Assembly: GCA_003246795.1 (NCBI GenBank)
Contig: QKCS01000109.1
Span: forward strand, 1 to 6,236
Direction of reading: 5' to 3'
Source: Alphaproteobacteria bacterium
GTDB taxonomy: Bacteria; Pseudomonadota; Alphaproteobacteria; Micropepsales; Micropepsaceae
Length of the DNA: 6,236 nt
Below are positions 5,112 through 6,236 of the stretch, piece after piece (position 1 is the first letter of the stretch; every line of letters begins with the position of its first letter). The notes beneath the pieces are model-generated. The model searched no databases, was not told where the DNA came from, and saw only the letters and a program-made list of their open reading frames with translations. Made by a program: the position numbers and the translations under genes.

Positions 5112-6236
5112 TTAGAGTTGGAGCCCTGCGACGTAATCGGCCAAGCGCTGGCGTTCGTTAACGCGCTGCTGTTCCAAGCGGTCGATCGCGCGTTTGTGCG
5201 CCTCGGCCTGGTTCTCCAGCTCGTCCATCGAACGCAGGTAGCGGCGCTGAATGTCGCTGCCGTCGGGGACGGCCTTGATGTTTTCGCGGATGCGCTCCTG
5301 CTCTTCGAACACGCGGTCGCGCGCGTTGCTTTCGGTTTGGATCTGGCGATCCAGCGTCTCGGTGTCGCGCTTCATCTCACCCATGCGGGCGAAGGCGCGC
5401 TGTTGCGCCGGGGTCAGGCCGTCATTCGAGGCGTAGGCCAGGATCAGGTCGAGATCGAGATCGACGAGCCGCAGTTCCTCGTCGCGCGGCCATTGCGTCG
5501 TCACTGTTTGTTTGATCGTCGCGCCCGCCTTCACGTCGAAGGGGATGCGGAAGGCGGTGTCAGTCATTTCGACGCCTTTGGAATCCGGCGTCGTGAGTTC
5601 CCAGCCGGCGCTGCGCGGATGTTCGATCACGACGCGGCGATCTTCCTTGGTGGCGCCCTTGATCGTGTAGATCGTCGTGCGCTCGTCGACGATCGAGGCC
5701 TTGAAGATGCCGTTGGCTAGCGTCGCCTTCGAGATCCGCGTTTCGGCTTTGTCTTCGCGGTCGATCAAGACCTTCTGGTCGAGCGCGAAGGCGAGCATGC
5801 GGGCTTCGCCGACCGGCAGCGTGGCGAGTTGCGCGTCGCCGACATAGTCGGTCTCGTTGTCGAGCCGCTCGTAGAGCGTCAGCACGCCGGGCGGCAGGCC
5901 GCTGTCCGTGTCGTTCGTCAGTTTCAGCGCCGCCAGCGGATGGCGGGCGTGCGTTTCGGGCTGATAGAGCGAGACGAGTTCGCCGGGGACCTGCTTGTCC
6001 ACGATGGGCACGGCGAGCGACTGGCCGTTCAACACCGTCACCGTGAAGGGCATGTGGAAGGTGACCTGGGTCGCCGCCTCCTTCGACTCCGCGGCGACCG
6101 GCTTGCCGACCGCATCCGCCGCTTCGTCGCGGGCCATGAGGCCGCCCATACCCCGTGCCATACGGCTCTTCTCCATCGCAGGTGCCGGTGGAGGTGGAGG
6201 GGGCGGCGGCGCCATGGCGGCTTCGCCGGCCATCGC
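5112..6236 (-). CDS. DUF4139-like protein with C-terminal coiled coil, N-terminus beyond the window
   Basis: The frame is open to the right edge, so 374 residues of the C-terminal part are visible. The Met at 6233 lies in a low-complexity linker and is unlikely to be the true start. Numbering from that Met, a Pro/Ala tract (9-19) and a Met/Ala/Glu-rich linker lead into a beta-rich domain (about 55-250) containing FTVTVLNGQSLAVPIVDK (63-80), LKLTNDTDSGLPPGVLTLYE (103-122) and ADYVGDAQL-like strands. The pattern resembles the DUF4139 domain, whose biochemical role I do not know. An alpha-helical stretch (about 272-368), rich in Glu, Arg and Gln, is predicted to form a coiled coil and ends the protein. 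In MuiA-type relatives, as I recall, the coiled coil precedes DUF4139, so a helical tail after it is a point to verify. The missing N-terminus may hold a signal peptide. It lies 54 bases upstream of the phosphatase gene on the same strand, so they may be co-transcribed. Confidence 0.6.
   Translation of the reverse strand, partial: AMAGEAAMAPPPPPPPPAPAMEKSRMARGMGGLMARDEAADAVGKPVAAESKEAATQVTFHMPFTVTVLNGQSLAVPIVDKQVPGELVSLYQPETHARHPLAALKLTNDTDSGLPPGVLTLYERLDNETDYVGDAQLATLPVGEARMLAFALDQKVLIDREDKAETRISKATLANGIFKASIVDERTTIYTIKGATKEDRRVVIEHPRSAGWELTTPDSKGVEMTDTAFRIPFDVKAGATIKQTVTTQWPRDEELRLVDLDLDLILAYASNDGLTPAQQRAFARMGEMKRDTETLDRQIQTESNARDRVFEEQERIRENIKAVPDGSDIQRRYLRSMDELENQAEAHKRAIDRLEQQRVNERQRLADYVAGLQL

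Noticed and set aside
5118..5720. A 200-codon open frame on the plus strand inside the DUF4139-like gene
   Set aside because: It is a shadow of the minus-strand coding frame, which has coherent beta-domain and coiled-coil segments.
6177..6209. A repeat-like CCN tract near the right edge
   Set aside because: It encodes a Pro/Ala run in a linker within the DUF4139-like frame. It is simple coding low complexity, not a separate repeat element.

Overview
This is a GC-rich window (low-to-mid 60s percent by eye) that reads as ordinary, densely packed bacterial chromosome. Codon bias (GC at third positions, long antisense shadow ORFs) and the protein families fit an alphaproteobacterium, but no marker gene fixes the taxon. 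I found no rRNA, tRNA, CRISPR array, insertion sequence, phage gene or attachment site.

Layout, left to right. Positions 1-280 (minus) hold the N-terminal part of a phytanoyl-CoA dioxygenase (PhyH) family protein that runs off the left edge. A 149-base divergent spacer separates it from a plus-strand PLP enzyme of the cystathionine gamma-synthase / methionine gamma-lyase family (430-1698). A perfect 11-bp GC-rich hairpin follows, then a 75-residue protein with two predicted membrane helices (1757-1984). One base later the minus-strand block begins. In transcription order (right to left) it encodes a C-terminal fragment resembling DUF4139 proteins (6236-5112), a secreted PhoA-type alkaline phosphatase (5057-3510), a two-hotdog acyl-CoA thioesterase-like protein (3423-2635) and a cytosolic glutathione S-transferase (2612-1986).

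The four minus-strand genes are separated by 54, 86 and 22 bases. Thioesterase and GST look like a two-gene operon (22-base spacer with a clear ribosome binding site). Two hairpins in the 86-base spacer suggest that the phosphatase transcript may end, or be processed, before the thioesterase gene. The DUF4139-like gene and phosphatase may be co-transcribed, because their 54-base spacer shows no terminator.

The genes do not form one obvious pathway. They cover sulfur amino-acid chemistry, phosphate release in the periplasm, acyl-CoA hydrolysis and glutathione conjugation. I do not see a convincing new system here. The points most worth checking are the unassigned substrate of the PLP enzyme (its methionine-lyase signature residues are replaced), two strong GC-rich hairpins without U-tracts, the small membrane protein, and the DUF4139-like protein next to the phosphatase.
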